The notes: generated from the sequence alone by a model not told the origin. 36,813 nucleotides of DNA from Pelargonium nanum (GCA_036897485.1 JAYMTF010000422.1:1-36813), one strand, 5' to 3'. Counted from the first letter of the stretch, positions 12,901 through 25,930 are shown. Program-made: numbers and translations.

Positions 12901-14656
12901 TACAAGTGGTTTCTGCAAAAATTGACATATCACCACTCTTTCTTTTAAACTTTGGCATAGCACATATCATTTCATTGAATAATTAATCCTGACTACAAAT
13001 TAAACTATATTAGAGATTGCATGATTGGTTTCATAATTAATATGAAATTTTAAATCTTTAAAATGATTGAATTGACTAACTAATGATTACTTTACAATAT
13101 TTAATCAGCACCAAACAACATGATGGGCAAGAAAATAAATTAAAAAAGATGGATACATTTCATAAGTTAATAAAGACTTGAATCATCATTCATCAATAGA
13201 TACCTATGTAGTATTAGTTTATGGAGAAAATGCAAATCTTCTCCTAGATTGATGGCTTGTGTATGTTAACAACACTGCAAAAAAATTATTAATGTGCAAT
13301 TAGGGAACACTTTACCACCAAATCCAATTCCTGATAATATAGAAATTGAAAACATGCATAGTCATCATAAGTATAAGTACAGATGTTAGTTTCAATAATT
13401 TGATGAGACAAATGTTAGTTGACATTGTAAGACCATGAATTTGATTGGATACAATATACTAAATTAGTGGTTGAATATTGTCGAAATTAACAATTAAATA
13501 ACTAATTAGTTTTAGGTTACTAACTGAGTGGCTGAAGTTTACATTTCGTGATAATGCCTGTAAGTGACAATAATTTGGTCCATTAGTGTTTTACGAGATG
13601 AGAATAGCTGATAATATGACAACTGATATGAAAACTACTTTAATTATCTCAAAACGAGTTCATATTTTTGAATAAAAAATATTTTATTGTTATATTCTTA
13701 CAAGTGAAGTATGCATGAATTATTAGTCAAATTGTTCCAACAATAGCACGTTTCATGTAATTAGTGGACACTCAATTTGAGACGGATGAGTATAATGATT
13801 TGTACTCGCAATATATAATAGAGCTAATAATTTGAATTTTAAATTAAGTTAAGAGTATCAGGATTCTTAGCCAAAAGACAAGCAAAATGGATCCGGACGG
13901 GGCGCTCTGCGCCCAAAAATTCACTGAGGCGGTTATTAAATCATGGATGAGAGTCTCTTTTCTCATTAAGTTAATTCTAACTTCAATGTTCGTTTTAGTC
14001 ATTTTCTAAATTTATTTTTTCACATAGATACTTCCAACTACTTTAAGCTCATTCTTCTAGCTTTCAAGTAGATATACGGATCTAGAAGTACACTTCCAAC
14101 TATTTCTTAATCTTCTTGAGATGCCAAAATTTACTTGTGCATATGTTATGAATCAAAGCTAAAGTTGGAAAATTGATACATAACATGTTATAACATGTTG
14201 AGTACTCGACATCCGATCTTAACCTGACCAATTTTCAGATCAGATAAACACGCCAAATTCAGTGTATGCATGTCTGAAACCCGACCAGGCCAAATCGAAA
14301 CTACTTTAATAAAGTAGACCCGAACCCGAACCAGAACATGCCCATTTTCATAAAAATGGGAACTTTAGGCCTATTTTACTAGTCGTAATCAGAATGAACC
14401 CCATGCACACATTTAATATAGTGGCGTAGCTTCTGGTAGGTCCGTGTGTTATAGAAAACCAGCTCGGTGTTGATGCAAAATTGGACTACACCAACGTGTG
14501 GCTCTGTTTCATGTCAGACCATTGCATGTCCTACATTTCCATGTGCATTTTTATAGTACCACACTCTGAATTTTGCTATACCTGATCGATCAACATTCCT
14601 CTGTTTTTGCCTCTTAAATTCTCTTGTCTCTGTTTTTCACAGACTCTGGCCTAAAA
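9950..14656. other. Long intergenic region without recognisable genes
   Basis: About 4.7 kb between the divergently oriented VPS62-like and PKS genes. The promoters of both genes must lie at the ends, but I cannot place them reliably. The open frames at 10953-11324, 11594-11782 and 11886-12086 show no known domain. Two patches, near 11080-11240 and 14215-14330, contain repeated ACCCGAACC/GGGTCGGG-like words typical of decayed plant repeats. A short interspersed repeat lies at 13888-13936. Confidence 0.5.
13888..13936. repeat. Interspersed repeat with a GC-rich hairpin, copy 1
   Basis: This 49-bp stretch contains a perfect stem GGGCGC-TCT-GCGCCC (13900-13914), then AAAAATTCACTGAGGCGGTTAT. It matches 36755-36802 closely in order and spacing, although the flanks differ. 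It is much richer in GC than its surroundings. The element class is unknown. Confidence 0.6.
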
Positions 14657-16186
14657 ATGGAACGAGTCACCGTCTCCAGGACCTTCAATGGAACCTTCTC
14701 CAAAACCAATCACCTGAGAGACAGAGACGGCTCTTTCTCGCCTTATCTGAGACCTGAGACAGAGCCGGTGCCGGAGCCGGATAGGAACAGAGCGGAGGAT
14801 TCGGAGCTGAGCATATTCGACGCCAAGAAGTATTTCAACGAGAGTGATCAGAGTGAGCACAAAGTGGCGATTGGGAACAGAGTGTCTCCACTTAGCGTCT
14901 CCGATCAATGCGATCATGATCTGTCCGTAGGTGTCGCCGCCGGCGCTAGGTTCTCCTCCGCCTCCTCCTCCGTCGACGGAGGCTACGGAGGGAGGAACCA
15001 CCGGTCCCGATCGTTCCACGCCACCCCCACCGCCTCGTCGGAGGCCAGCTGGAACAGCCAGACCGGCCTGCTCTCAAACCCTCCCGGAGCAATGATCTCG
15101 GTGTCATCCAATCGCGAGAAGAAGACAGGATCGACCGGGGGATGGCGGCTGTTTGGACGAAAATGCCCTTGCTCCGGCGAGAAGTCCGTTCAGATCGAGG
15201 ACAAGCTCTCGTCGGAACCAAAAAACCCTAAACTCCGTCTGAGCTTAAACCAAAACTCAAAAGCCGTTCTCAGCCCCAATTCAAAACCAGAAATCGAGAA
15301 AATCGTTTCGATTTCTCAGACGCACAAGATGTTCGCCGACGAGAGGGCTTTTCATTCGGAGCGTGTGTCGGCGACGGCCACCGGATTCACGTTCCCGATT
15401 CTGAGCCAATCGGTTCCGGCCAAATTGGTCCTATCCGCTCCCGGACCGGCTCGTATTGAAGATCCGCCTCGGGATTCTGTAGAATCTCTCGAGGTTTTTC
15501 GACCAATTCCTCGTCCTCCTCTGCCAGATCCGCGCCTGGTGGAGAGGGAGAGCCAGATTTTCACATTCCCGACGAGTCCGAAAACTAGAGCAGTTATGGC
15601 GGCGGTGTCTATGGCGGTGGAGGAGGACATGGCAAGCGACGCGAGCTCGGACTTGTTCGAGATCGAGAGCTTCTCCACCCAAACAACCAGCACCACCTAC
15701 CCGATCATGAACCACCGGCGAGACTCGCTGGACGAGGCCGCCAACTACAACGCGAGGCGATTGAGCGGCGGAGGCGGAGGGGTGTACAGTCGGCGCAGCC
15801 TGGACGAGTCGGTGGCGGCGACGGAGTGTTACGAGCCGAGCGAGGCCAGCATTGACTGGAGCGTGACGACGGCGGAGGGGTACGACCGGGTGAGCATGAG
15901 CAACTACTCGGAGTTGGAGGAGGTGCTGTTCGAGAGAAGTGGCGGCGGCGGCGGAGGAGGAGGGAAGAGGAGAGGGAATGGGTTGTTGAGCTGTCGATGC
16001 GAGAAGGCGGTGAGTGTGGGGCCGCACCCGCAGCCGGTGGTGAAATGGGTGGCGCCACCGCCTCCGGCGGTGGTGGGGAAGCACGGGCATGGGCACGGGC
16101 CTATGGGTGGTGGTAGGGCTATGGCTAATAAACCACCGCTCGGGAGGTCTGGATCGGCACGCTTGTCTCTTGCTTTTGCTACATAG
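14657..16186 (+). CDS. PKS: PHYTOCHROME KINASE SUBSTRATE (PKS) family protein
   Basis: A single-exon frame of 509 residues. PKS proteins are plasma-membrane-associated, intrinsically disordered partners of phototropins and phytochromes, acting in phototropism, leaf flattening and gravitropism. Family motifs are in the expected order: SELSIFDAKKYFNE (about 49-62), SEASWNSQTGLL (128-139), GWRLFGRKCPCSGEKSV (162-178), SDASSDLFEIESFS (327-340), CYEPSEASIDWSV (381-393) and GLLSCRCEKAV (about 442-452). The cysteine-containing FGRKCPCSG segment is a plausible membrane-anchoring (acylation) site; that is inference. I chose the ATG at 14657 (context AAAAATGG) because the frame extends upstream only to a TTG. 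A glycine run near residue 430, from a GGC/GGA-rich repeat (about 15940-15965), and high coding GC set it apart from its flanks. I cannot decide which of PKS1-4 is closest. Confidence 0.9.
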   Translation: MERVTVSRTFNGTFSKTNHLRDRDGSFSPYLRPETEPVPEPDRNRAEDSELSIFDAKKYFNESDQSEHKVAIGNRVSPLSVSDQCDHDLSVGVAAGARFSSASSSVDGGYGGRNHRSRSFHATPTASSEASWNSQTGLLSNPPGAMISVSSNREKKTGSTGGWRLFGRKCPCSGEKSVQIEDKLSSEPKNPKLRLSLNQNSKAVLSPNSKPEIEKIVSISQTHKMFADERAFHSERVSATATGFTFPILSQSVPAKLVLSAPGPARIEDPPRDSVESLEVFRPIPRPPLPDPRLVERESQIFTFPTSPKTRAVMAAVSMAVEEDMASDASSDLFEIESFSTQTTSTTYPIMNHRRDSLDEAANYNARRLSGGGGGVYSRRSLDESVAATECYEPSEASIDWSVTTAEGYDRVSMSNYSELEEVLFERSGGGGGGGGKRRGNGLLSCRCEKAVSVGPHPQPVVKWVAPPPPAVVGKHGHGHGPMGGGRAMANKPPLGRSGSARLSLAFAT

Positions 16187-16690
16187 CTAACGTGGGCCGA
16201 GTCCCACGCAAATCTTTTCTATTTCTCATTTTTTCCAAAATGTTTTGTGTAATTTGGAAATTTGTTGTATTTTTTTGTACTTGTGTTGTTAATACACATT
16301 CCATTTTTGCTATTGCATCCATGTTGTGTGCACCAATTTTTTTACGTTTTGATATGAAAACTATTTTGCAATGTTCGTTTTTCCATGGAAATATGTTATG
16401 GGCATTTTGGATGAAGCATGTTTGCTTGGAGTAAAGCTAGTTGGCATACTAATGGAGTACAGCCAAAAGCTTGCTATGGCCGAGGGAGAGTTCGCAGATG
16501 GTGTTTTATATCAGTTGTCTTGTGGGTCGCCTAATTTATCTCACAATTATGTGTCCCAAACTTTCATACTTAATTTATATATTTATATAATTTTCTCAAG
16601 CGCTAAGGAAAAATAATTCGAAACTGCAAATTGGGTTGTGTTGTACCTCATAGGAAAACATGGTCAATGAAATTTGTTGCGAATTAGTTG
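16187..16690. other. PKS 3' flank
   Basis: T-rich sequence directly after the PKS stop codon, including the gene's probable 3' UTR. Two short open frames here (16192-16434 and 16371-16616) have no recognisable domain and I treat them as chance. Confidence 0.45.
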
Positions 16691-16711
16691 TGATTGGAAG
16701 TTGTGAGCTTA

Positions 16712-17092
16712 ATGTGATTTTGATAGGCTTGTTGTCCAATCTCACATAAATCAGTCACTGAATATCTTGTCACACTTGGACAATCGCGACTTTCTCGAAT
16801 CACAAAGAAGCAATGCATAGTGTCAAAATCGTTGATAGAGGCGGAATATCGAGTTGTGGCATCCTCGACTAGTAAGCATGTATGCCTAAAGTCCTTGTTG
16901 AAGTCACTTGTAGAGGTCAATAGCGAGCTAATGGAGTTATTTTGTGGTTACCAATCTACTGTCCACATTGCATCGTATTCAATCTTTCATGATATATCGA
17001 AACACATGTCAACATTTGAGTGCAGATTCAAGCCAAAGAAATTACCACTACGCATCTACATTCAAAATTTAAACCGATGGATATTTCACTAA
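16712..17092 (+). pseudogene. Ty1/copia retrotransposon relic: RNase H end of pol
   Basis: Translation in one frame resembles the end of a copia polyprotein: ISHKSVTEYLVTLGQSRLS, then TKKQCIVSKSLIEAEYRVV, then KSLLKSLVEVNSELMELF and STVHIASYSIFHDISKHM. These correspond to the family motifs around SKSSAEAEYR..A, the LL..L..P..LFCDNQ segment and IA.NPVFHERTKHI. Immediately upstream, where D(S)DWAG would be expected, the frame carries stop codons, and the CDNQ motif is altered to CGYQ. No LTR, integrase or reverse transcriptase is visible nearby, so this is an isolated inactive fragment. Confidence 0.75.
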
Positions 17093-17483
17093 AACTCTTG
17101 CAAGACCACAATTCAAATATTTATTAGGCATATTAGTGTTTTAACTTGTAATATTCTGGGTAATATGTTTCAGAAGAAGAAAAAATGATATTAGTTAAAT
17201 TACTAAATTAACTAGAGCTTAGTTTATACAGGAAAGTGGAGGTTGTTATAAAATTGTGCTCTCTCTAACGTTTTCTACTCTCTACCCTCTTCATTAAAAG
17301 CCAGAGACAAGTGAAAAATAGTGGAATCTGGGTAGTTTCCAGTGCGCAATGAAGTGGTGCCATTTTGAGGATGAAGAAGCATATAAATTGAATATTACTA
17401 CAATTACATACTACACTCCATGAAAACACTCTAACATTACTTATGGGATCTGCTCACCATATTCTAACCCTTCTTCTTTTCTC
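17093..17483. other. Upstream region of the cysteine-rich peptide gene
   Basis: No gene is seen. The stretch joins the copia relic to the TATA box of the cysteine-rich peptide gene and should include that gene's promoter. It may also include remnants of the relic's 3' end. Confidence 0.4.
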
Positions 17484-17492
17484 TATATAAAT
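17484..17492 (+). promoter_or_regulatory. TATA box of the cysteine-rich peptide gene
   Basis: TATATAAAT lies 57-65 bp upstream of the ATG at 17549. That is a suitable distance for a transcription start around 17515 and a leader of about 35 nt. Confidence 0.6.
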
Positions 17493-17548
17493 GGGAGGTC
17501 ACCTTCAATTCTGGTTATCAATATCAGAAAAATAAAACCTGAGCAACA

Positions 17549-17981
17549 ATGAAGCTTACCATTGGTGTGTTGATGATGATTGTAGCGTTGCAAACAACGC
17601 ACCATTATCATCTTGCCGAAGCTAAATATCAGCCTGATCCTTGTTCTTTCGCGTGTGTTGGACAATGCTATAATGATTGCACGGCATCGGTGCTTTCGTT
17701 TTGGGGACAGTTCGGCAAATCGTTCAAGTGTTGGGTCAAATGTTATAAACACTGCTATGGTTTCTTCCCCGAATATGCTGATCAGACTCATCAGATTGTC
17801 AGCGTAGATCAGTATTGTCAATCTGGTTGCTCCTTTGATTTCGCTAATGGTATGTCCTCTATCAAATTCTAACTTTCTTTGTCTGTCTTTTCTTTGACCT
17901 AATTGTTTTAATGATTTTACAGATGCCAAGAAGATGAAGAACTGCGAGGCCTACTGCAAAAGAGAACTGGGAAATAACTAA
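17549..17981 (+). CDS. Secreted cysteine-rich peptide with Cx3C periodicity (thionin-like or hairpinin-like; family unassigned)
   Basis: Two exons, 17549-17849 and 17923-17981, joined by a 73-nt GT-AG intron, give a 119-residue product. Residues 1-25 form a signal peptide ending HLAEA. The mature part has 11 cysteines at 32, 36, 40, 44, 61, 65, 69, 90, 94, 108 and 112. All sit in CxxxC steps: a run of four, a run of three, then two pairs. Such i/i+4 spacing puts cysteines on one face of a helix, as in alpha-hairpinins and some plant thionin-like proteins. The splice adds the last pair (NCEAYCKREL), which supports the model, since stopping in exon 1 would lose it. The odd cysteine count implies a free thiol or an intermolecular bond. 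A defence or signalling role is plausible but is inference; no homologue is recognised with certainty. Confidence 0.8.
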
Positions 17982-18370
17982 AAATTGGAGTACATGAAAG
18001 AGCTTAACGTTATCGATCATCTATTAGTTGCATGCACGTATACAGTATTAAATAAGTTCATTTCTTGAATGCATTTATCGATCAAATATATATGCTTTTT
18101 TGTTGAAATGGTTCCTTTACTTCAACTCATTGCAATCTCGTTTAATTCAATGGAACGTGTATGATCCCAACGGACATGGATAATAGATATAGATTGTCAT
18201 TAGCCACGACACAAACGCAACCAGTCCTATTATTTAATGCCCAAATGCAGTTTTATCATAAGTTAGGGCTTACACACTGCTGGTTACAATTACTGATACT
18301 TAATTACCTATTTGGTAAGGCAAACTAGGAACGATGTCAATACCATCCATGCACAGGCAATCACTCCATC
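17982..18370. other. Convergent spacer between the cysteine-rich peptide gene and HINT1
   Basis: The two genes point toward each other here, so this 389-bp interval should hold both 3' UTRs. It is AT-rich. I see no additional gene. Confidence 0.5.
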
Positions 18371-21218
<2,848 letters not shown>

Positions 21219-21258
21219 GAGTGGAGGAGACAAGTGAGACGCTAAAATACCAAGTCGA

Positions 21259-21289
21259 GTCGTGCTCGTGCCTTTTATAGTCGTGCTCA
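21259..21289 (-). promoter_or_regulatory. HINT1 core promoter: TATA box flanked by a short direct repeat
   Basis: On the minus strand TATAAAAGG lies at 21279-21271, about 53 bp upstream of the start codon. The plus-strand words GTCGTGCTCG (21259-21268) and GTCGTGCTCA (21280-21289) bracket it as a 10-bp near-exact repeat. The TATA call is good; any role for the repeat is unknown. Confidence 0.6.
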
Positions 21290-22636
21290 TCGGTTTCTCT
21301 ACTCTTTTTTCGTTTCCACTTTCCCAATTTTTTGTGCTGACTCTACACATGTCAACATATGTAGTTGGAATCATATTTTTTCTTTGAAACTTGTAGTTGA
21401 CCTATATAGATTTTATCAATAACAATTTTTTTTCTTGGATAAAGAATAACGAATGTTTTCGTATGTACCATTTGTCACATCTATGTAACTTTAGATGCGA
21501 AAATGAGCATTCGTATCGTGATAAAATTCAATGCATTAACAACTTGTTTAGATAAATTTTATCGATAATATATCAAATGAGTGGTAAACTAGTGATATGT
21601 TATTCCATTTGTACAAGATATATTTATACTAAAAAAAATTGAATGATAATGTGTCATTATGTGATTAGTTAATGAAAATGTCATGATGATTGTATCTCTT
21701 GTGAAAGGTTTGGAAGAAATTCAGGTAAGAGATATTGGAAATTACTTTGAAGGTATACCTTACCATGAAACTCCGTCGTGCTACAAGACCTCATTCGCTA
21801 ATCAGGCATAGTGTAAGACGATTTGAATCTACTAGTTGGATGTGACCTAATAAATTCTTTTATAAAAGAGTTCAGCATGGTCGCAAACAACATAAAGTGA
21901 GAACTTCTAAGTGAAGAGGTAAGTCATGAGATACTTTGATTTATATTCTTGATATGAGTTGTGGTACTTGGAGAAAAGAGTTAGTTAAAATAGATGTCCG
22001 GTGAGATTCATTTGTGTTTTATCTCTTTTTTTTTTCATTTGACATTCATTCGTGTTATTCACATATTTATAGTCCATTAGTTTTATGTAGAATCCATATT
22101 GGTAGACCTTTGTTTTCACAGTGGTAAAGATGTTTACTTTCACGTTGCAAGCGAAATCTAAGGCTCATTCCAATGTTTTGCTCAATGGTGTGTTATATTT
22201 GCGCTATATATACCCTAAGCAATGGCAGACCCATGTTTTTCCTCAAGAAAGGGCACAATTATGTAAAAAGCTAAAAAATATATTTTATTTTTGGTAAAAG
22301 TCGGGTCTAAACCCAAGATGTCCTAATCAAATGAGGGCATTGCTATTGTGTATTGCTCACCCTAGTCACATGTAATGAAATATTTGAATTTCATTCATAT
22401 ACATGAGTTTTTTATGGCTGGTACGGGCCACGACCTACCCCTTAGCTTTACCATTGACCCTAGGTACCGAAGCTTAACTACTCATGTGAAAGTCCAAAAC
22501 AAGACTTATACAATAACAAGACTTCTACAACAATGCGAATTACAACGTTTTTTTTTTTATAAATGATCAACAAGATACATCAAGATATATTATAAATATT
22601 TATAACACGTGTGATGCTATGACTTTGATAACTAGT
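21290..22636. other. Intergenic region between HINT1 and the LINE fragment
   Basis: About 1.3 kb of AT-rich DNA with no supported gene. The part next to HINT1 should include its upstream promoter. Around 21700-21950 the sequence is less AT-rich and resembles decayed transposon sequence, but no motif can be named. Confidence 0.4.
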
Positions 22637-22821
22637 AAAGAATGTACATTGGCATAGTTTTTTGAAATTGAAAGTACGATTTCATTAATTCATAAGCATG
22701 CTCAAATCTGGGATCAACGCCGGGGGGCTATCCGGGATGACCCAAGAACAATGACCATACAAAGAATGCGAACTCCTAGCAATACTATGAGCAACGACAA
22801 AGAATGTACATTGGCATAGTT
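22637..22821 (-). mobile_element. Short 5'-truncated LINE insertion with perfect 23-bp target site duplication
   Basis: A 23-bp word beginning AAAGAATGTACATTGG occurs at 22637-22659 and identically at 22799-22821. The 139 bp between them, read on the minus strand, encodes the last residues of an RNase H-like LINE protein (VVAHSIARSSHSLYGHCSW, then IPDLSMLMN and a stop), followed by a short A-rich tail. The same protein end occurs in the fragment at 6412-6971, so both copies come from one family. The intact duplication suggests a relatively recent insertion. Confidence 0.85.
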
Positions 22822-23079
22822 AATTTGGTTTGTGTGTAATTAGCTCAATAATTATATTAAATGGGCTAATTTAATTGGATGAACCAAATTTACAAATGAA
22901 AATCAAACCAAAATTTTAGTCAAAAATAATGTAATCAAATTAACGAAACTAGGTATATTAGGTTTGGGAATTTGTTTATCGCCTTCACGTGAAAGCATTC
23001 GTACGTGTACGCAATAATTGTAATTTCTGGAATATATTTATATAACTTTTAAACCCTCTCGCAGACCAAAATCATCCCC

Positions 23080-23088
23080 AAACCCTAA
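23080..23088 (+). promoter_or_regulatory. Telo-box (AAACCCTAA) upstream of UBA2A
   Basis: AAACCCTAA is the plant telo-box, often found near the transcription start of growth- and translation-related genes. Here it is about 63-71 bp upstream of the start codon, in a C/A-rich leader. Upstream, TATTTATATAAC near 23033-23045 could serve as the TATA element. Confidence 0.5.
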
Positions 23089-23150
23089 AACTCCAAATCA
23101 ATCGACCTCACCAGACACTGCTCTTCACTCTCGCCTGAATAATTGAAAAA

Positions 23151-24530
23151 ATGGAAAAGAAGCGAAAGCTCGAATCCAAATCCACCCAACCTTCTCCTAA
23201 GAAGCAGCAGCAAAAACAACAACCAGAGCCAGTAGTCGAAGAAGTCGAAGACGAGGTCGAGGAAGAGGAATACGAAGACGAAGAAGACGACGCCGACGAG
23301 AATGCCGATAATCAGGTACCCGCGGACCCATCAACTTCCGGTGGAGCTGCAGTGACCGCCGACGAAGACGAGGAGCCGATCCCGACTCTTCTCGACCCTC
23401 TCAGCAAGGACCAGCTGATCAATTTGCTCTCAGAGGCCGCCAAAAAGCACCGCGATGTTGCGGATCGGATACGCAAGGTGGCCGATGAGGATCCGGTGTA
23501 CCGCAAGATCTTCGTGCACGGCCTCGGCTGGGACACCAACGCCGAGACCCTCACCGCCGTGTTCAAGCAGTACGGGGAGATCGAGGATTGCAAGGCTGTC
23601 TGCGACAAGGTTTCGGGGAAATCCAAGGGTTACGGATTCATCCTCTTCAAGACGCGGAGTGGCGCGCGGAAGGCGCTGAAGCAGCCCCAGAAGAAGATTG
23701 GGAACCGCATGACTGCGTGCCAGCTCGCCTCCATTGGCCCGGTGGCCACCCCAAGCGCGCAGCCGGTGGCTGTTGCTGCTGCTTCTGTGGCTGCGCCAAA
23801 GGTGGAATATACGCAGAGGAAGATTTATGTGAGCAATGTTGGGGCGGATTTGGACCCGCAGAAGCTGTATCTGTTCTTCTCCAAGTATGGTGAGATCGAG
23901 GAAGGGCCGCTGGGGCTCGATAAGATGACTGGGAAGCCTAAGGGGTTCTGCTTGTTTGTGTATAAGACTGCAGAAGGTGCGAGGAAGGCACTGGATGAGC
24001 CTCACAAGCACTTTGAGGGGCAGATTTTGCATTGCCAGAAAGCAATTGATGGACCTAAGGCAGGAAAACCCCAGCAACAACATCAACATCAGCAGCAACA
24101 TGGTATCCACAATGCTCAGTTTCAGAGGAATGACACTACTGCTTTTCTAGGGGCTGCTTCAGGCACACCAGGGCACTTAGTGGCACCATCTGCAGCTGGA
24201 ATTGGGTTTAACCAAGGTGCTGCTGCAGCACATGCATTGAACCCAGCACTTGGGCAAGCCCTGGCATTGCTTGCTACACAGGGTGCTGGGTTGGGGCTGA
24301 CTAATTTGCTCGGATTGAGCCCGGCTACCGGGGTGACCCAGGGTATGCCAGGTGCAGGACCTGGAATACATGCTGGGTATGGAAATCAAACTAATATCAG
24401 TCCAGGGTTAATTGGAGCCTTTGGTAATCAAGGAGGAATGCAGAACCTGTACCCGAACCAGGGTGGTGCTGGTAGGGGGCAGCATGGTGCTGGTCAATAT
24501 GGTGGTGGTGCACATTATATGGGTCAATAG
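23151..24530 (+). CDS. UBA2A: UBP1-associated protein 2A-like RNA-binding protein (two RRMs)
   Basis: An intronless frame of 459 residues. UBA2 proteins are nuclear hnRNP-type factors that bind U-rich RNA, associate with UBP1-type proteins, and in Arabidopsis are linked to mRNA turnover and to ABA and wounding responses. The N-terminus has a basic, Gln-rich patch (about 3-25) and an acidic tract (about 29-52). RRM1 spans about 118-193, with RNP2 KIFVHGL and RNP1 KGYGFILF. RRM2 spans about 222-300, with RNP2 KIYVSNV and RNP1 KGFCLFVY. A Gln/His tract (308-317) precedes an Ala/Gly-rich C-terminus ending GGGAHYMGQ. The helix before RRM1 (DQLINLLSEAAKKHRDVADR) is typical of the family. The start context is AAAAAATGG. 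Length and domain order are those of UBA2A/UBA2B, and the CDS is fully open. It is probably followed by a spliced 3' UTR. Confidence 0.95.
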   Translation: MEKKRKLESKSTQPSPKKQQQKQQPEPVVEEVEDEVEEEEYEDEEDDADENADNQVPADPSTSGGAAVTADEDEEPIPTLLDPLSKDQLINLLSEAAKKHRDVADRIRKVADEDPVYRKIFVHGLGWDTNAETLTAVFKQYGEIEDCKAVCDKVSGKSKGYGFILFKTRSGARKALKQPQKKIGNRMTACQLASIGPVATPSAQPVAVAAASVAAPKVEYTQRKIYVSNVGADLDPQKLYLFFSKYGEIEEGPLGLDKMTGKPKGFCLFVYKTAEGARKALDEPHKHFEGQILHCQKAIDGPKAGKPQQQHQHQQQHGIHNAQFQRNDTTAFLGAASGTPGHLVAPSAAGIGFNQGAAAAHALNPALGQALALLATQGAGLGLTNLLGLSPATGVTQGMPGAGPGIHAGYGNQTNISPGLIGAFGNQGGMQNLYPNQGGAGRGQHGAGQYGGGAHYMGQ

Positions 24531-24781
24531 GTATATGTCAGGTATAAGCTCAATTACACTTTCACTTATAATATCCGTCCTTTCCATGTTCATGTTTTAT
24601 AATTTGCATTTGGAAACTGTTGAAACTTGAAAGACTTAGGTAGAGTAACACACTATAGGTGGTTATTATATTATATCTTTTCATATACTAAACACCCATT
24701 TCAATTTGACTTGGAAACCAATAGAATAATGTTGAAGATGTATTTCTAATTGAATTGTATTTGAACAAACTAAAGATAGAG

Positions 24782-24937
24782 TGAGAATTAGATTCGAACT
24801 TTTTATTATCTATCAAATAGGAATGAGATTTTATTGTAGCATGTAAATACGTTATAAAATCGATTAATGGATATCAAGTAGGAATCATCAACAAAGTATC
24901 AAGATCAATCAAGATGGAGAAATTCACTAATTCAACA
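24782..24937 (+). repeat. Left LTR-like repeat
   Basis: Starts TGAGAATTAGATTC and ends AATTCAACA, followed directly by the primer-binding-site-like word. It aligns along its whole length to 26105-26261 with many substitutions. Confidence 0.6.
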
Positions 24938-25873
24938 TGGTTTCAGAGTCTCTTGCTTTTTCAAGATTGTTTCGTGACTTATTCCCCTTTCTATGATTGC
25001 TGGTTAATCAACAATTATTTTTGTCTTTCTATCTCTATGTCTTTCTCCTTTCTATGATTGTTGATTAATTGGTTGCCTCTTTCCATTCATTCCACTACCA
25101 TTTAACAAAAATATCCTCTCTGGCAATTAGCTACTGTTGTTCTTCCCCTTAATGGGCTAAATGCAAGAAAAATAAAAAAAAAAGAGCCCAACAATGATAA
25201 TGGCCTTGTACAAATAACTGAAATTAATTAGCTACAATTTACTTTAGTATCACATTGTCACAGTGATTGGCGACCTCGCCAATCTTTCTTTTAGGCTTAC
25301 CTTAGGAGAGGGCACAAAACCCAAAGCCTTGCACCTTGTAAATGGTCAAGTTAGACGACATTCAACGGGTGCGTACCAAAGAGTGTCTTTGTTATAGGTG
25401 CTAGGCGCGCCTTACGCACATCAACTTTTTTTTTTTTTTGGGGGGGTAATATTTTAGAGAAAAGTTAACCTCAGAAGATGAATACGAAATTTGAAACTAA
25501 GAATATGTAATGAGACACTATTTAATGCTTGATGATGATGATTGGTGAGGATTATTGATTTAATTTTTTAAATTTAGGTAAGCATACAATTAAGTGTTTT
25601 GAATCTTTAGGCTATTGGAGACTTGGAATACTTGCTTATATTTTTAATAAAATATTTTGACTTCATATGCTTTTAAAAGTTTTAGATTTAATGAAGTTAT
25701 TAATTTGCATATACATTTATTAACTTAAAACTTATTTTAGTTTTATAGTAAAAAATAGCATATCATATAATATTTGATCTTTCAACTCTTTTTTTTAATC
25801 ATCACTACTTCTAGTACTATTCGATCTCATCACCTATTCTCGAAAGAACATATATATTTAACTTTCGCTTGAT

Positions 25874-25930
25874 CTCATATTTTGCACATGCTTTAAATTA
25901 ATAGAGGTTGACTCATGTGCAAAATATGAG
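25874..25930. repeat. Perfect 17-bp inverted repeat
   Basis: CTCATATTTTGCACATG (25874-25890) and its exact complement (25914-25930) are separated by 23 nt. This gives a fully paired hairpin in the interior of the LTR relic. Confidence 0.85.

Noticed and set aside
13888-13936. Helitron 3' end: GC hairpin followed 10 nt later by CTGA (fits CTRR)
   Set aside because: The second copy at 36755 lacks CTRR at that position, and similarity continues past it, so it is not a boundary.
14624-14656. Upstream extension of PKS by 11 residues
   Set aside because: It begins at a TTG, and the ATG at 14657 has a good context and fits the family.
14651-16096. Several long minus-strand open frames opposite PKS
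   Set aside because: They are shadows of the GC-rich PKS coding strand and are rich in Arg, Ser and Pro with no family match.
16192-16616. Two short frames after PKS as a small-protein gene
   Set aside because: T-rich 3' UTR-like DNA with no signal of coding selection or known motif.
23430-24110. A 226-residue minus-strand open frame opposite UBA2A
   Set aside because: An antisense shadow of the two RRM domains; no independent support.
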